DNA from: an uncultured delta proteobacterium
GTDB taxonomy: Bacteria; Desulfobacterota; Desulfovibrionia; Desulfovibrionales; Desulfovibrionaceae
Assembly: GCA_903843965.1 (NCBI GenBank)
Contig: CAIMRY010000005.1
Coordinates: 110,804-174,803 of the forward strand
Reading direction: 5' to 3'
DNA: 64,000 nucleotides
Each line of letters starts with the position of its first letter. Within the stretch, counting starts at the first letter, position 1. The notes under the pieces were generated by a model, which searched no databases, had not been told where the DNA came from, and saw nothing but the letters and a program-made list of their open reading frames with translations. Position numbers and translations under genes: made by a program. Shown here one piece after another: positions 56,336 to 64,000 of the stretch.

Positions 56336-58039
56336 ATGTTCAACATCCACCGGCCACAGGGCCTGACCCTCTGGGGACTGCTCCAGGCTGCGGCGCTGCT
56401 GGGCCTGCTGGCGCTGGTCTACGCCTCCCCGTACGTGGTCCTGGCCAACTGGTGGAACAACGACGACTACAGCTACTGCTACCTGCTGCCCCTGGTCATC
56501 GGCTGGATCCTCTGGGGCAAGCGCCACAGCCTGCGGGCCCTGGCCGACGGCGGCGGCTGGGCCGGGCTGGCGTTTTTGGGGCTGGGCGCGCTGCTGTACG
56601 CCCTGGGCGAGTTCGGCAGCGAGTACTATTCCCTGTTCCTCTCGTCCTGGTTCGCGGCGCTGGGCCTGTGCTGGCTGTTCTTCGGCTGGCCCGCGCTGCG
56701 CAGCCTGGGCTTCGTGTTCCTTTTGTTCTTCGCCATGCTGCCCCTGCCGCAGTTCCTGAGCAACAAGCTGACCGTGCAGTTGCAGCTTCTGTCCACGCGG
56801 CTGGGCGAGCTTTTGATCCGGCTCATGGGCATGAGCGTGTACCGCGAGGGCAACATCATCGACCTGGGGTTCATGCAGCTGCAGGTGGTGGAGGCGTGCA
56901 GCGGCCTGCGCTATCTGTTCCCGCTTCTGGTGCTGGGGCTGGTGCTGGCGTACTTCACCTGGCTGCGGCTGTGGAAGCAGTGCCTGCTGGTGGCTGCGGC
57001 GGTGCCCATATCCCTGGTGCTCAACGCCCTGCGCATCGCCGTCACCGCCCTGGCCAGCAAATTTTTCGGCCCCCAGGCGGCAGAGGGCTTTTCCCACGAC
57101 TTTGCGGGCTGGGCCGTGTTCCTGCTGTCCTTTGGCCTGCTCTACGGCCTGAGCCTGCTCCTGGCGCACCTGCCGGGCGAACCCAGGACTGCGGAAGGGG
57201 CGGACTCAGCAGTGGCGGCAGGCCCGGTTGAATCGACAGGCCCGGCGAATTCGATGGAAACGGTGGAACCGGCTGACTCCGCAAAATCAACAGACCCGGA
57301 GAAAATGCCAGGGCAGCAGCCCCTGCCGGACGGCCAAGGGCCTGCCACGGGCGCGCTGCCCCTGGGCTGTCGGCCCGGCCTGCGCTTCTGGGTCGCCGCC
57401 TCCGTGCTTGCGGCCATGTTTTTCGGGCTGGCCGGACGCGGCGGGCAGGAGACGCCGCCGCAGAGCCGTCCCTTTGCCGAGTTCCCCATGCACATCGGCC
57501 CCTGGACCGGCGCGCCCCAGGCCCTGGACACGGAGACCCTGAACACACTCAAACTCTCGCAATACATCCTGGCCGACTACCAGGGGCCGGGCAACGCCGA
57601 GGTGAACCTGTACGTGGCCTACTACCGCAGCCAGCGCAAGGGCCAGGCCATCCACTCGCCGGAATCCTGCCTGCCGGGCACGGGCTGGACCGTGGAGGAG
57701 GACGGGGTTGTGGACGTCGCAGTGGCGGACGTCGGCATGGCGGACACGGCCCGGACCGGGGGCGCGGCCCGGCGCGTGAACCGCTCCCTGGCCAGCAAGG
57801 GCCCCAGCCGCATCCTGACCTGGTTCTGGTTCGCCCAGCAGGGGCGCATGCTGACCAGCCTGCCGGAGCTCAAGCTGTCCACCTTCTATGGGGCCATCAC
57901 CCGCCGCCGCACGGACGGCGCGCTGGTGCGCCTGTCCACGGCCCTGGGCCCGTATGAACAGACCGCAAAGGGCGACGAGCGCCTGCGCCGGTTTTTGGCC
58001 GACGTGGAGCCCAGCCTGCGCGAATTCGTGCCGGATTAA
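56336..58039 (+). CDS. Exosortase fused to EpsI domain (XrtD type)
   Basis: 567 residues. The N-terminal ~285 form a multi-helix exosortase with the catalytic triad: C188 in VVEACSGLRYL, R233 in LNALRIAVTAL and H254 in FSHDFAGWAVF. After a low-complexity linker (about 285-340) comes another membrane helix and an EpsI-type domain (DUF3485, about 370-567: FPMHIGPWTG, SQRKGQAIHSPESCLPGTGW). Exosortases cleave PEP-CTERM-like tails and attach the protein to a surface acceptor; the single-chain exosortase-EpsI form is typical of the XrtD group. The four sorted proteins at 40054-43258 are the obvious substrates. The subtype name is by architecture. Confidence 0.92.
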   Translation: MFNIHRPQGLTLWGLLQAAALLGLLALVYASPYVVLANWWNNDDYSYCYLLPLVIGWILWGKRHSLRALADGGGWAGLAFLGLGALLYALGEFGSEYYSLFLSSWFAALGLCWLFFGWPALRSLGFVFLLFFAMLPLPQFLSNKLTVQLQLLSTRLGELLIRLMGMSVYREGNIIDLGFMQLQVVEACSGLRYLFPLLVLGLVLAYFTWLRLWKQCLLVAAAVPISLVLNALRIAVTALASKFFGPQAAEGFSHDFAGWAVFLLSFGLLYGLSLLLAHLPGEPRTAEGADSAVAAGPVESTGPANSMETVEPADSAKSTDPEKMPGQQPLPDGQGPATGALPLGCRPGLRFWVAASVLAAMFFGLAGRGGQETPPQSRPFAEFPMHIGPWTGAPQALDTETLNTLKLSQYILADYQGPGNAEVNLYVAYYRSQRKGQAIHSPESCLPGTGWTVEEDGVVDVAVADVGMADTARTGGAARRVNRSLASKGPSRILTWFWFAQQGRMLTSLPELKLSTFYGAITRRRTDGALVRLSTALGPYEQTAKGDERLRRFLADVEPSLREFVPD

Positions 58040-58293
58040 TTGTCCTCCGGCCCTGGCAGATGCACGCCGGAAGGCCTGGGTTGCGCACGGCACAGGCCAG
58101 GCCTTTTGATGTGTGGCGAATGCCGCTTGGGCAATCACCGCCTGTTTTTTCCTGCTCGCAAGGTGGTCCGGCGCGCCCGGCAGTCCACCCGCCGCAAGCA
58201 GGCCTTTGTTCCGCGCTGGCCGACCGGGCAGCCCGGCCAGGCAAAGGTCGACGGGCGCAGCAGCGGCCCGCGTCGCCTCGGCCCTGCCCGGCC

Positions 58294-59094
58294 CTACCCG
58301 GCCCCGTTGCCCATGCCCTTGTTGCGGTGGTCCAAGTGCACGATGTCCTTCTCGAAAATGCGCAGCACGAAGTCCGCGTGGATCTTGAGCCGGGAGGAGA
58401 AGGCCCGGCCCCGCGTGTCCGCCGCGCCGCCGCCCACGAACTCCACGGCGGCGATGTGCTTGCCGCGCTCCTTCAGGTGGCGGATGGACGGGATGGCGTC
58501 CGCGTCGCCGGAGACCACGATGGCCACGTCGTAGTTGTCCTGCAGCGCCACCATGTCCACGGCCAGGGCGGTGTCCAGGCCCTTTTCCTCCACCCACTTG
58601 TGCAGGAAGTTGACCTTCCAGTGCCCGGCCTCGCGGATGTCGATGAGGTCGGACGAGGCGCGCACCCCGGCGTAGAACCGGCGCATGCCGTCGATAGCGC
58701 GGATTTTGGCGTGGTACCAGTCGCGGAAGTCGGCAAAGCAGGCCTGCCAGGCCTCCTCCTCCAGCTCCGCCTCGGCCATGTTCGGGTTGGCTATGGTCAC
58801 CCGCGTGAGCCACAGGGCGCGTATCTCCGCATCGCGCACAAAGGCCTGGCGCAGGGCCGAGCGCGACTGCTGGTTCTGCAGATCCCAGTCGTCTATGCCG
58901 CCCACGGCGTACCAGTACACGCGCCGCAGCTGGGCCGGGGCGCGGGTGTCCTGCAGGGTCACCTCGTGCCAGGTGTTCAGCGCCTCGCGGTAGATGTGCG
59001 CGTAGAGCTGCGAATAGTTGTTGATTTCCAGGTTCATGGTGCGCAGCGAACCGTAGAGGTTCGAGCCGTCGACGAAAAAGGCGAAACGTTGCAT
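58294..59094 (-). CDS. NYN (PIN-like) domain protein, putative ribonuclease
   Basis: 266 residues. The NYN/PIN-type acidic motifs are visible: FAFFVDGSNLYGSL (D9), KGLDTALAVDMV and VVSGDADAIPSIRHLK. These aspartates usually bind the metal of an RNase. It contains a long helical insertion (about 70-150), which is common in the NYN group. It lies 27 nt downstream of the AsmA-family gene on the same strand, with no evident functional link. RNA substrate unknown. Confidence 0.87.
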   Translation of the reverse strand: MQRFAFFVDGSNLYGSLRTMNLEINNYSQLYAHIYREALNTWHEVTLQDTRAPAQLRRVYWYAVGGIDDWDLQNQQSRSALRQAFVRDAEIRALWLTRVTIANPNMAEAELEEEAWQACFADFRDWYHAKIRAIDGMRRFYAGVRASSDLIDIREAGHWKVNFLHKWVEEKGLDTALAVDMVALQDNYDVAIVVSGDADAIPSIRHLKERGKHIAAVEFVGGGAADTRGRAFSSRLKIHADFVLRIFEKDIVHLDHRNKGMGNGAG

Positions 59095-59121
59095 GGATTC
59101 TCCAATTTATAAGGATGATAA

Positions 59122-61329
59122 TCAGAACAGTTTCTTGACGCCCTCAAGCAGGCCGCCGGTGCGTTTGCCGTCCTTGCCCTTCTTGCCGGTGATGGCGTTG
59201 CCCACGCCCTCCACCACGCCGCCCACGGCCTTGAGGGCGCCCTTGCCCAGGGCGCGCATGTAGGCCGTGCCGTACGAGGGATTGTCGTAGGGCCCGCTGA
59301 CGCGGATGGGCACCACCAGCCCCAGCAGCCCGGAGCTGCCGCCCTGGCCCTCGGCGCTGGGCACCAGGCGCGCCTGGATGGTGTAGTCCACATCCTTGCT
59401 GACCAGGTTCACCGTGCCCTCGCCCTCGGCGCGCAGGAACGGGGCCTTCACGTCCAGGTCGTTGATGGCCGCCACGCCGCCGGTGATGACCGCCGTGCCG
59501 GTGATGCTGCCGAAGCGCGTGGACTTCTCCGGCCCGGGCTCCACCCCGGTGGTGAGCTGCTTGGCCTTTTGCGCCACCAACGTCACCGCGCCGAGCAGAT
59601 TGACGCCGGGGAACACGCCGTCGGCCATGGAGAAGGGAACCCGGCCCAGCAGCGCGCCCTTGAGCGCCAGGGCCGTGTTGCCGTGGCAGACCAGCGGCGA
59701 GGACGTGTTCAGGGACAGCAGGCCCGACAGCCCGCTCGGCTTTCCGTACAGGTCCGAGAGCAGCGGCCCGGCCTGGACTCCGGCCACGTCCAGGTGCAGC
59801 GTGACAACGGGCTCCGCGCCCTGCACGTCCACGCGCAGGGTGGCCTTCAGGACGCCGTCGTACAGCCGCGCGTCCGCCTGGCCCAGCTCCAGCACGCCGT
59901 TCTGCGCGGTCACGGGCAGCGTGAGCGTGGCGAAATGCAGGCCCTTGAGCTTGCAGCGCTCGGCGCTGATCTGGCCGTCCAGGCTCAGGGAGCGCAGGGC
60001 CGCCACCGGGAACAGCTCGTCCTTTTTGGGCTGGCCCGTGGCCGGATCGATGGCGGCTGCGGCGGCGGCTGCGGCGGCGGCTTTCTGGGCGGCGGCCTTG
60101 TCCACATTTTTGTCTGCATTTTTGTCCGCATTTTTGTCCGGCGCGGCGGCGACGCCCTCCCCAGCAGCAGGCAGAAAGCGGTCGGCGTCCAGGCCCTCCA
60201 CGCGCACATAGAAGCTGACCGTCTTCTTCTCAATGCCCGTGACCCGCAGGTGGCCCTCCATCCGGGCCTCGTCCAGGCTGGCCGAGAACACCGGAATCTC
60301 GGTGTAGCCCCGACCGACCCTGAACTCCAAAGCCGCGCGGATGTGCTGGTAGGCGGCCAGGTCCGCCGTGTCCGGGGCCAAGCCCGTGAGCGCGGCGGAA
60401 AGCTCCCGGCCATTGAAGTCCGCGATCTCGATGCGGCCCATGGCGTCCGGCTCGGTGCCCAGGTTCGCCACCTGGAACTGGCCCGCGGCCTTGGCCCCGT
60501 ATGCGCCGATGGTCAGCCCGCCGCCCTCTGCGGTCTGCCTGGCCATGTCGATCTTGAGCTCGGCCAGGCCGAGGGTGAATGCGCCCTTGCCGCCGGGCAC
60601 GCCCGCGCCCATGGCCGATATCTTGGCCAGGAAGTTCGTCAGCAGGTGCCGCTGGTCCGCCTGGTTCAGGACGCCCGTGCCGGAGAGCTCCACGGCTGCC
60701 GTGAGCTCCGGGGACGAGGACTCCAGGCTGCACCGGCCCGCGAAGTCAAAAGGCTTGCCCGGCTGGATGGCCTTGACGTCCAGGTTCAGGTTGCCCAGCA
60801 CGTAGCTCTTGCCCGCCTGGCGGTCCTCCCAGAAGATGCGCGCGTCCTTGAGGACCAGGCCGTCCAGGGTCAGGTCGGTCAGGCTTGAGGGGCCGGGCGC
60901 GGCGTTCTTTTTGGCCTCGGCCTGTTTGCGCGGGTCGTCGGGGCCGGTGAAGTCGGCCCAGCTGGCGCGTCCCTGCTCGTCGCGCAGCAGCTGTAGCTCC
61001 AGGCCCTCCACGGTCACCCTGCCCACCTCCACGCGCCGGGCCAGCAGCGGCAGGATGTTGATGCTGACGCTGGCGGACTGGATGCGCGTGAAGGGCTTGT
61101 CGCCGAAGCCGGGGGGATTGCTCAGGCGCACGCCGCCCACCCGCACGCCCAGCGGGAAGAAAGACAGCTTCACTTCGCCCTCGAAAACCAGCTCGCGGCC
61201 TGTTTTCTCCTTCACCAGCCGGGTGATTTCGCCCTTGTACTTGTTGGGGTCGACCATGACGGCCAGGAGCACGGCGGCGATGACAAAGAGACTGACGACG
61301 ATGCCGCCGATGATCACCAGATAGCGCAT
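59122..61329 (-). CDS. AsmA-family protein
   Basis: 735 residues from ATG at 61329, GGAG 6 nt upstream. One N-terminal membrane helix (VIIGGIVVSLFVIAAVLLAV), then a large periplasmic region. N-terminal AsmA pattern: GRELVFEGEVKLSFFPLGVR with RLSNPPGF; the C-terminal AsmA_2 part has ITGTAVITGGVAAINDLDV and VDYTIQARLVP. A low-complexity DKNADKNADKNVDK segment and a poly-Ala run lie at about 400-430. AsmA-like proteins are thought to bridge membranes and move lipids to the outer membrane. It is 34 nt downstream of a MerR-type regulator gene. Confidence 0.9.
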   Translation of the reverse strand: MRYLVIIGGIVVSLFVIAAVLLAVMVDPNKYKGEITRLVKEKTGRELVFEGEVKLSFFPLGVRVGGVRLSNPPGFGDKPFTRIQSASVSINILPLLARRVEVGRVTVEGLELQLLRDEQGRASWADFTGPDDPRKQAEAKKNAAPGPSSLTDLTLDGLVLKDARIFWEDRQAGKSYVLGNLNLDVKAIQPGKPFDFAGRCSLESSSPELTAAVELSGTGVLNQADQRHLLTNFLAKISAMGAGVPGGKGAFTLGLAELKIDMARQTAEGGGLTIGAYGAKAAGQFQVANLGTEPDAMGRIEIADFNGRELSAALTGLAPDTADLAAYQHIRAALEFRVGRGYTEIPVFSASLDEARMEGHLRVTGIEKKTVSFYVRVEGLDADRFLPAAGEGVAAAPDKNADKNADKNVDKAAAQKAAAAAAAAAAIDPATGQPKKDELFPVAALRSLSLDGQISAERCKLKGLHFATLTLPVTAQNGVLELGQADARLYDGVLKATLRVDVQGAEPVVTLHLDVAGVQAGPLLSDLYGKPSGLSGLLSLNTSSPLVCHGNTALALKGALLGRVPFSMADGVFPGVNLLGAVTLVAQKAKQLTTGVEPGPEKSTRFGSITGTAVITGGVAAINDLDVKAPFLRAEGEGTVNLVSKDVDYTIQARLVPSAEGQGGSSGLLGLVVPIRVSGPYDNPSYGTAYMRALGKGALKAVGGVVEGVGNAITGKKGKDGKRTGGLLEGVKKLF

Positions 61330-61363
61330 GAAATTCTCCGGTTCGGGTGCTGTGCCTGGGCCT

Positions 61364-61726
61364 TCAGCCGCCCAGGATGTCGCGGATGGCCAAAAGTTCG
61401 CCGTGTATCTCGCGCAGGGCGGCGCGCAGGGGGTCTGCCTGGGATGCTTGGGCGCTGGCGGCATCCTGGTCGCCGGTTCCCTGGAGCTGGGCCAGGCGCT
61501 TTTTCGCGCCCTCAATGGTCAGGCCCTCATCGTAGAGCAGGCGCTTGATCTGGCGCACGGTTTCGATGTTCCCCTGGGAGTACGCGCGCTGGCCGGCTGG
61601 CGTGCGCACGGGCACCAGCGCCTCGGCGAACTCGCCCTCCCAGAAGCGCAGGACAAAGGGCTTCACATCCAGCAGTCTGGCGGCCTGCCCGATTTTATAT
61701 GTCTTCCCTCTCGCAATTGTGTCCAT
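61364..61726 (-). CDS. MerR-family transcriptional regulator
   Basis: 120 residues. Winged-helix N-terminus TYKIGQAARLLDVKPFVLRF followed by EGEFAEALVPVRTPAGQRAYSQ, the two halves of the MerR DNA-binding domain, and a helix IETVRQIKRLLYDEGLTIEG. The C-terminal part is short and has no metal-binding cysteines, so it is not a classical metal sensor. Many deltaproteobacterial genomes carry such a small MerR protein in housekeeping context. It precedes the AsmA gene. Confidence 0.92.
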   Translation of the reverse strand: MDTIARGKTYKIGQAARLLDVKPFVLRFWEGEFAEALVPVRTPAGQRAYSQGNIETVRQIKRLLYDEGLTIEGAKKRLAQLQGTGDQDAASAQASQADPLRAALREIHGELLAIRDILGG

Positions 61727-61908
61727 GGTGCTGGCTATAGCAGAGGAAGGGGGCGGGGGGAAGGGGCGGCGGACGCGTCGATTCCGGGCGGCTGGCCCTG
61801 GCGTCCGACCCTCACGTCAGCCCTCGCGTTTCCCGCTGATGTCTGGCCTTTCGGGTCTGGCACCTGGCGTCTGGCCCCTGGCGGATGGCCCCGGCATCTG
61901 GTCCGGTC

Positions 61909-62508
61909 TCAGTCCTTTTCGTGCGGGCGCACGTCGTCAAAACGCTTGCGCACCTCGTTCAGCCCGGTGCGGTAGGCCTCCGCGTCCCCATAGGGGAAGA
62001 ACTGCCGGTAGCGGCTGTGCGTGGGCTTCACGGGCCGGGCATGGCGGATGGGGCACCAGTACTGCTCGGTGCGCGCCGCGACCTCGCGCACATAGCCCAT
62101 GATGCCGTTGAAGTAGGCGCAGTAGGTGCAGTTCACCTTTTCGATGACGTTGAGATAGGGCAGGGAATGGCGGTCAAAGACGATGTACTCCCGGCGCTTC
62201 ACAAAGGGGATGCCGTACACCGGGAAGCAGATGAGCTGGAACAGGCCGATGGCCGCGTCCAGGATCAGCATGGGGATGAGCGCCGACCAGATGAGCGGGA
62301 TGGTCAGCACGATCATGAACCCGGAGTCGTAGACGTAGTTGAACCAGCGTTTGACCAGGAGCTTCTGGCGCTTCTTGACCTCGGCGTTGAAGCGGACCTT
62401 CTTGTCGTGGATGGTGTAGCGCAGCCGGGGCTCGATGGTGCGCAGCTCGTCGCGCAGCTCCTTTTCCAACGCATCGATCCTGTTCAGGATGTCGTCGACT
62501 CTGCTCAT
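61909..62508 (-). CDS. Conserved membrane protein with CxxC motif, function unknown
   Basis: 199 residues. A coiled-coil N-terminus (SRVDDILNRIDALEKELRDE) precedes two hydrophobic segments (about 70-105). The soluble C-terminal part has NCTYCAYFNGIMGYVREVAA and EQYWCPIRHARPVKPTHSRY, a cysteine arrangement that suggests metal binding. I recognise it as a widespread conserved hypothetical protein but know no function. The 5' 27 codons and the sequence upstream are duplicated at 63176-63340. Confidence 0.85.
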   Translation of the reverse strand: MSRVDDILNRIDALEKELRDELRTIEPRLRYTIHDKKVRFNAEVKKRQKLLVKRWFNYVYDSGFMIVLTIPLIWSALIPMLILDAAIGLFQLICFPVYGIPFVKRREYIVFDRHSLPYLNVIEKVNCTYCAYFNGIMGYVREVAARTEQYWCPIRHARPVKPTHSRYRQFFPYGDAEAYRTGLNEVRKRFDDVRPHEKD

Positions 62509-62587
62509 GTGCGCCTCGGGGGGTTGGTGGCCGTGGTGAGGCGGGTGCCGTGGCCCGAAGGATACCAGGGGGCGGGGGGAAGGGGGA
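62429..62587 (-). repeat. Duplicated block, copy 1 (gene 5' end plus upstream region)
   Basis: About 159 bp nearly identical to 63176-63340. It covers the first 27 codons of the CxxC membrane protein and about 80 bp upstream of its start. Confidence 0.92.
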
Positions 62588-62693
62588 CAATGGCGAAGAT
62601 CGTGTCACAGTACCGCGCATGCGCGAATCATTGTCAACCCTCCGCTTCCCATTCGGAATTTCCGACAGACATGGTTCCATACAGACCACGGCA

Positions 62694-62721
62694 TTGACAT
62701 GCCGCCGCTTTATGATACTTT
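62694..62721 (+). promoter_or_regulatory. Possible promoter of the small secreted protein gene
   Basis: A perfect TTGACA (62694-62699) in an AT-rich stretch, with TACTTT after 16 nt (62716-62721). The -10 match is poor. Confidence 0.3.
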
Positions 62722-62781
62722 CATTTCTTACTAATTGGCTAATATCCATATCTAAAACAGTCTAACGCTGGAGAAACGATT

Positions 62782-62964
62782 GTGAAGCTGAAAGTCAGTG
62801 TCCTTATGCTGCTGTTGTCCCTGTTCTGCATCGGCTCTGCCTTCGCCGAAGAAATCGTCGCCTATTGCAAAGACGGTGAGATCATGGTTGTCCGTTCGAA
62901 ATCCGATGGCCCTGCAGCCTGCCAGGGTCATGGCGGAGTGGACGGCTACGGAACCATGAAATAA
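62782..62964 (+). CDS. Small secreted protein with a cysteine pair (DUF3761-like)
   Basis: 60 residues from a GTG with GGAG 8 nt upstream. Signal peptide MKLKVSVLMLLLSLFCIGSA with cleavage near AFA. The mature ~38 residues contain VAYCKDGEIMVV and AACQGHGGVDGYG; the C..DG...C.GHGGV pattern is like the DUF3761 family of small secreted proteins. The two cysteines probably form a disulfide. Function unknown. It lies between the two copies of the duplicated block. Confidence 0.65.
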   Translation: MKLKVSVLMLLLSLFCIGSAFAEEIVAYCKDGEIMVVRSKSDGPAACQGHGGVDGYGTMK

Positions 62965-63175
62965 CATCTCCCTTTCCTTTTGGCGCTGGGGCGGCTTGAC
63001 TGCTCCAGCGCCAACCATGGGAGGTGACCTTCATGCCTCTCTCTGCTTGATACAGGGGAGCCTGACCGCACTTCTCTTGTTCTTGCAGCCGGATGTCGTT
63101 GCACAAGGGACATTCGCTGCGGACCGCCGCTTCCACAGAGCCACATGACCGGTGGCCTCCGCCAGGAAAATGCGC

Positions 63176-63255
63176 GGCTCGATGGTGCGCAGCTCGTCGC
63201 GCAGCTCTTTTTCCAGGGCTTCGATCCTGTTCAGGATGTCGTCGACTCTGCTCAT
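63176..63255 (-). pseudogene. 5' fragment of the CxxC membrane protein gene
   Basis: From ATG at 63255, 27 codons match the start of the gene at 62508 (SRVDDILNRIEALEKELRDE), then the similarity stops and the frame runs into unrelated sequence until a stop at 63031. A truncated duplicate. Confidence 0.85.
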
Positions 63256-63340
63256 CTGCGCCTCGGGGGGTTGGTGGCCGTGGTGAGGCGGGTGCCGTGG
63301 CCCGAAGGATACCAGGGGGCGGGGGCGGGGGGAAGGGGGG
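63176..63340 (-). repeat. Duplicated block, copy 2
   Basis: Second copy of 62429-62587, with a 6-bp insertion in the G-rich end and a few substitutions inside the coding part; the upstream part is nearly identical. Confidence 0.92.
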
Positions 63341-63342
63341 AC

Positions 63343-63840
63343 TGCGCCTCACTTCTTTGGTCAGCACTCAACAATGCAGATTCATTCTTGTAATATCCCT
63401 GAAAATCAATATTTTCTCCGGGGAAGTGGCATTTTGGTAGACCTTACTAAATACATCTATCATACTAGTGTTTTTTAAAGTTCAGGACCAGTTCATCATC
63501 TGCCCAAGTGGAGTTCGAGTACACCGAATTTAGCAACTTCCGTGTTTCGGTCGAAATCTGTGCAGAGTAAAGACTGGCTGCCTTTTGCACGATTGACGAA
63601 AATGAGTGTCTATGCCCGAAGAACAACATTATCTTGATATTTATGTCGCAGATACAGAATGTTAGCATGGTCCGACCCCAGACGGCATCACTTATGTGGA
63701 ATGTAGAATTGACCCTTCGAGGGAGTGGTCATACTCTCCGAAATTGTATTGACGCGATCCAAACATTGGGGGTAATTTTATCTACATTCATAAACAAATT
63801 TCTGCCCTTCAAAACCACTAAATCGAGGAGGCATGTAGCT
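63343..63840. other. AT-rich region without a convincing gene
   Basis: Base composition drops sharply from the GC-rich sequence to the left. A 67-codon minus-strand frame (63668-63465, ending WADDELVLNFKKH) has protein-like composition but no Shine-Dalgarno and no recognised family; it could be the tail of a decayed gene. The region looks recently acquired. Confidence 0.45.
63749..63778 (+). promoter_or_regulatory. Possible promoter upstream of the interrupted gene
   Basis: TTGACG (63749-63754), 18-nt spacer, TAATTT (63773-63778), 62 nt before the ATG at 63841. Confidence 0.35.
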
Positions 63841-63862
63841 ATGAAATCGACCAAATTTTTGG
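63841..63862 (+). pseudogene. Start of a gene interrupted by an insertion sequence
   Basis: A strong Shine-Dalgarno (GAGGAGG, about 9-10 nt upstream) precedes ATG AAA TCG ACC AAA TTT, which reads MKSTKFLAL. Within about seven codons the sequence becomes GGCTCTGTTCAAAATTTGTG, which looks like an IS end, and then the complement of a transposase-like 3' end. The original gene is unknown. Confidence 0.4.
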
Positions 63863-63887
63863 CTCTGTTCAAAATTTGTGTTGAAGC

Positions 63888-64000
63888 CTACCCCGCAAGC
63901 CCCATCCCCGCACAGCCCCGTAGCCAATTCGCCGAGTTCTGCGCCACGCCCTTGCTGTCGAGCGTCTGGAACCACGCCAGATAGTTGCCGAGATATTTCG
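63888..64000 (-). CDS. C-terminal end of a putative transposase, cut by the window edge
   Basis: Minus-strand frame entering from beyond 64000 and ending in TAG at 63888-63890. The 36 visible residues (KYLGNYLAWFQTLD... ending RGCAGMGLAG) resemble the final helix of IS transposases, and the GC-rich frame contrasts with the AT-rich flank. Just past the stop lies a possible terminal inverted repeat. The IS family cannot be fixed from this fragment. Confidence 0.55.
   Translation of the reverse strand, partial: KYLGNYLAWFQTLDSKGVAQNSANWLRGCAGMGLAG

Noticed and set aside
63031..63255. Complete 74-residue protein on the minus strand
   Set aside because: Only the first 27 codons match the neighbouring membrane protein; the remainder is unrelated sequence read through after a truncated duplication.

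Overview
The window looks like chromosomal DNA of a sulfate-reducing deltaproteobacterium of the Desulfovibrio type. It is GC-rich throughout and carries a periplasmic group-1 [NiFe] hydrogenase (HynBA with its protease and HypC), an L-lactate permease, Tat-exported multi-cluster ferredoxins and very large hybrid sensor kinases. The last ~0.7 kb is clearly more AT-rich and ends in the 3' end of a putative transposase.

Layout. 1-2.4 kb (minus): a HAMP-type membrane sensor, cut by the window edge, translationally coupled to a periplasmic branched-chain-amino-acid-type binding protein. 3.1-8.7 kb: a 1872-residue CheB-CheR-PAS-kinase-receiver protein. 8.9-10.4 kb (minus): tRNA-Leu(CAG) and citrate synthase. 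10.6-16 kb: a HybA-like ferredoxin with a four-helix membrane protein, a strong terminator, a short MITE-like inverted-repeat element, then the hyn hydrogenase operon on the minus strand (hynB-hynA-protease-hypC). 16.5-20.1 kb: a thiamine-binding-type small protein with an iron-sulfur flavoprotein, a lipoprotein, and lactate permease. 20.2-24.8 kb: two tandem secreted caspase-like/Sel1-repeat proteins, each preceded by the same ~100-bp block, with a 3' remnant of another copy. 24.9-28.8 kb: a MoaD-like/E1-like pair, a GAF-HD-GYP phosphodiesterase, a divergent TrpF-like protein, IF-1 and a cold-shock protein. 28.9-31.8 kb: a MASE1 hybrid kinase.

31.8-58 kb is the main accessory system: a ~24-kb exopolysaccharide/exosortase locus. 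GDP-fucose genes (gmd, fcl) diverge from a long plus-strand array: polysaccharide export protein, outer-membrane barrel, Wzz-type chain-length protein, CpsD-type ATPase, ExeA-like ATPase, four small secreted proteins with PEP-CTERM-like C-terminal sorting tails, a ribbon-helix-helix/PilZ fusion, a WecA-type initiating transferase, a PrsT-like TPR lipoprotein, glycosyltransferases, a Wzx-type flippase, a polymerase/ligase-type membrane protein, a secreted glycosidase-like protein, an acyltransferase, and an exosortase fused to an EpsI domain. Polymer synthesis and export, the surface proteins and the sorting enzyme are therefore encoded together. The PilZ fusion suggests cyclic-di-GMP control of the locus (inference).

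58.3-64 kb: a NYN-domain protein, an AsmA-family protein, a MerR regulator, a conserved membrane protein with a partial duplicate of its 5' region, a small secreted cysteine-pair protein, and an AT-rich end where an insertion sequence appears to have cut a gene just after its start codon.
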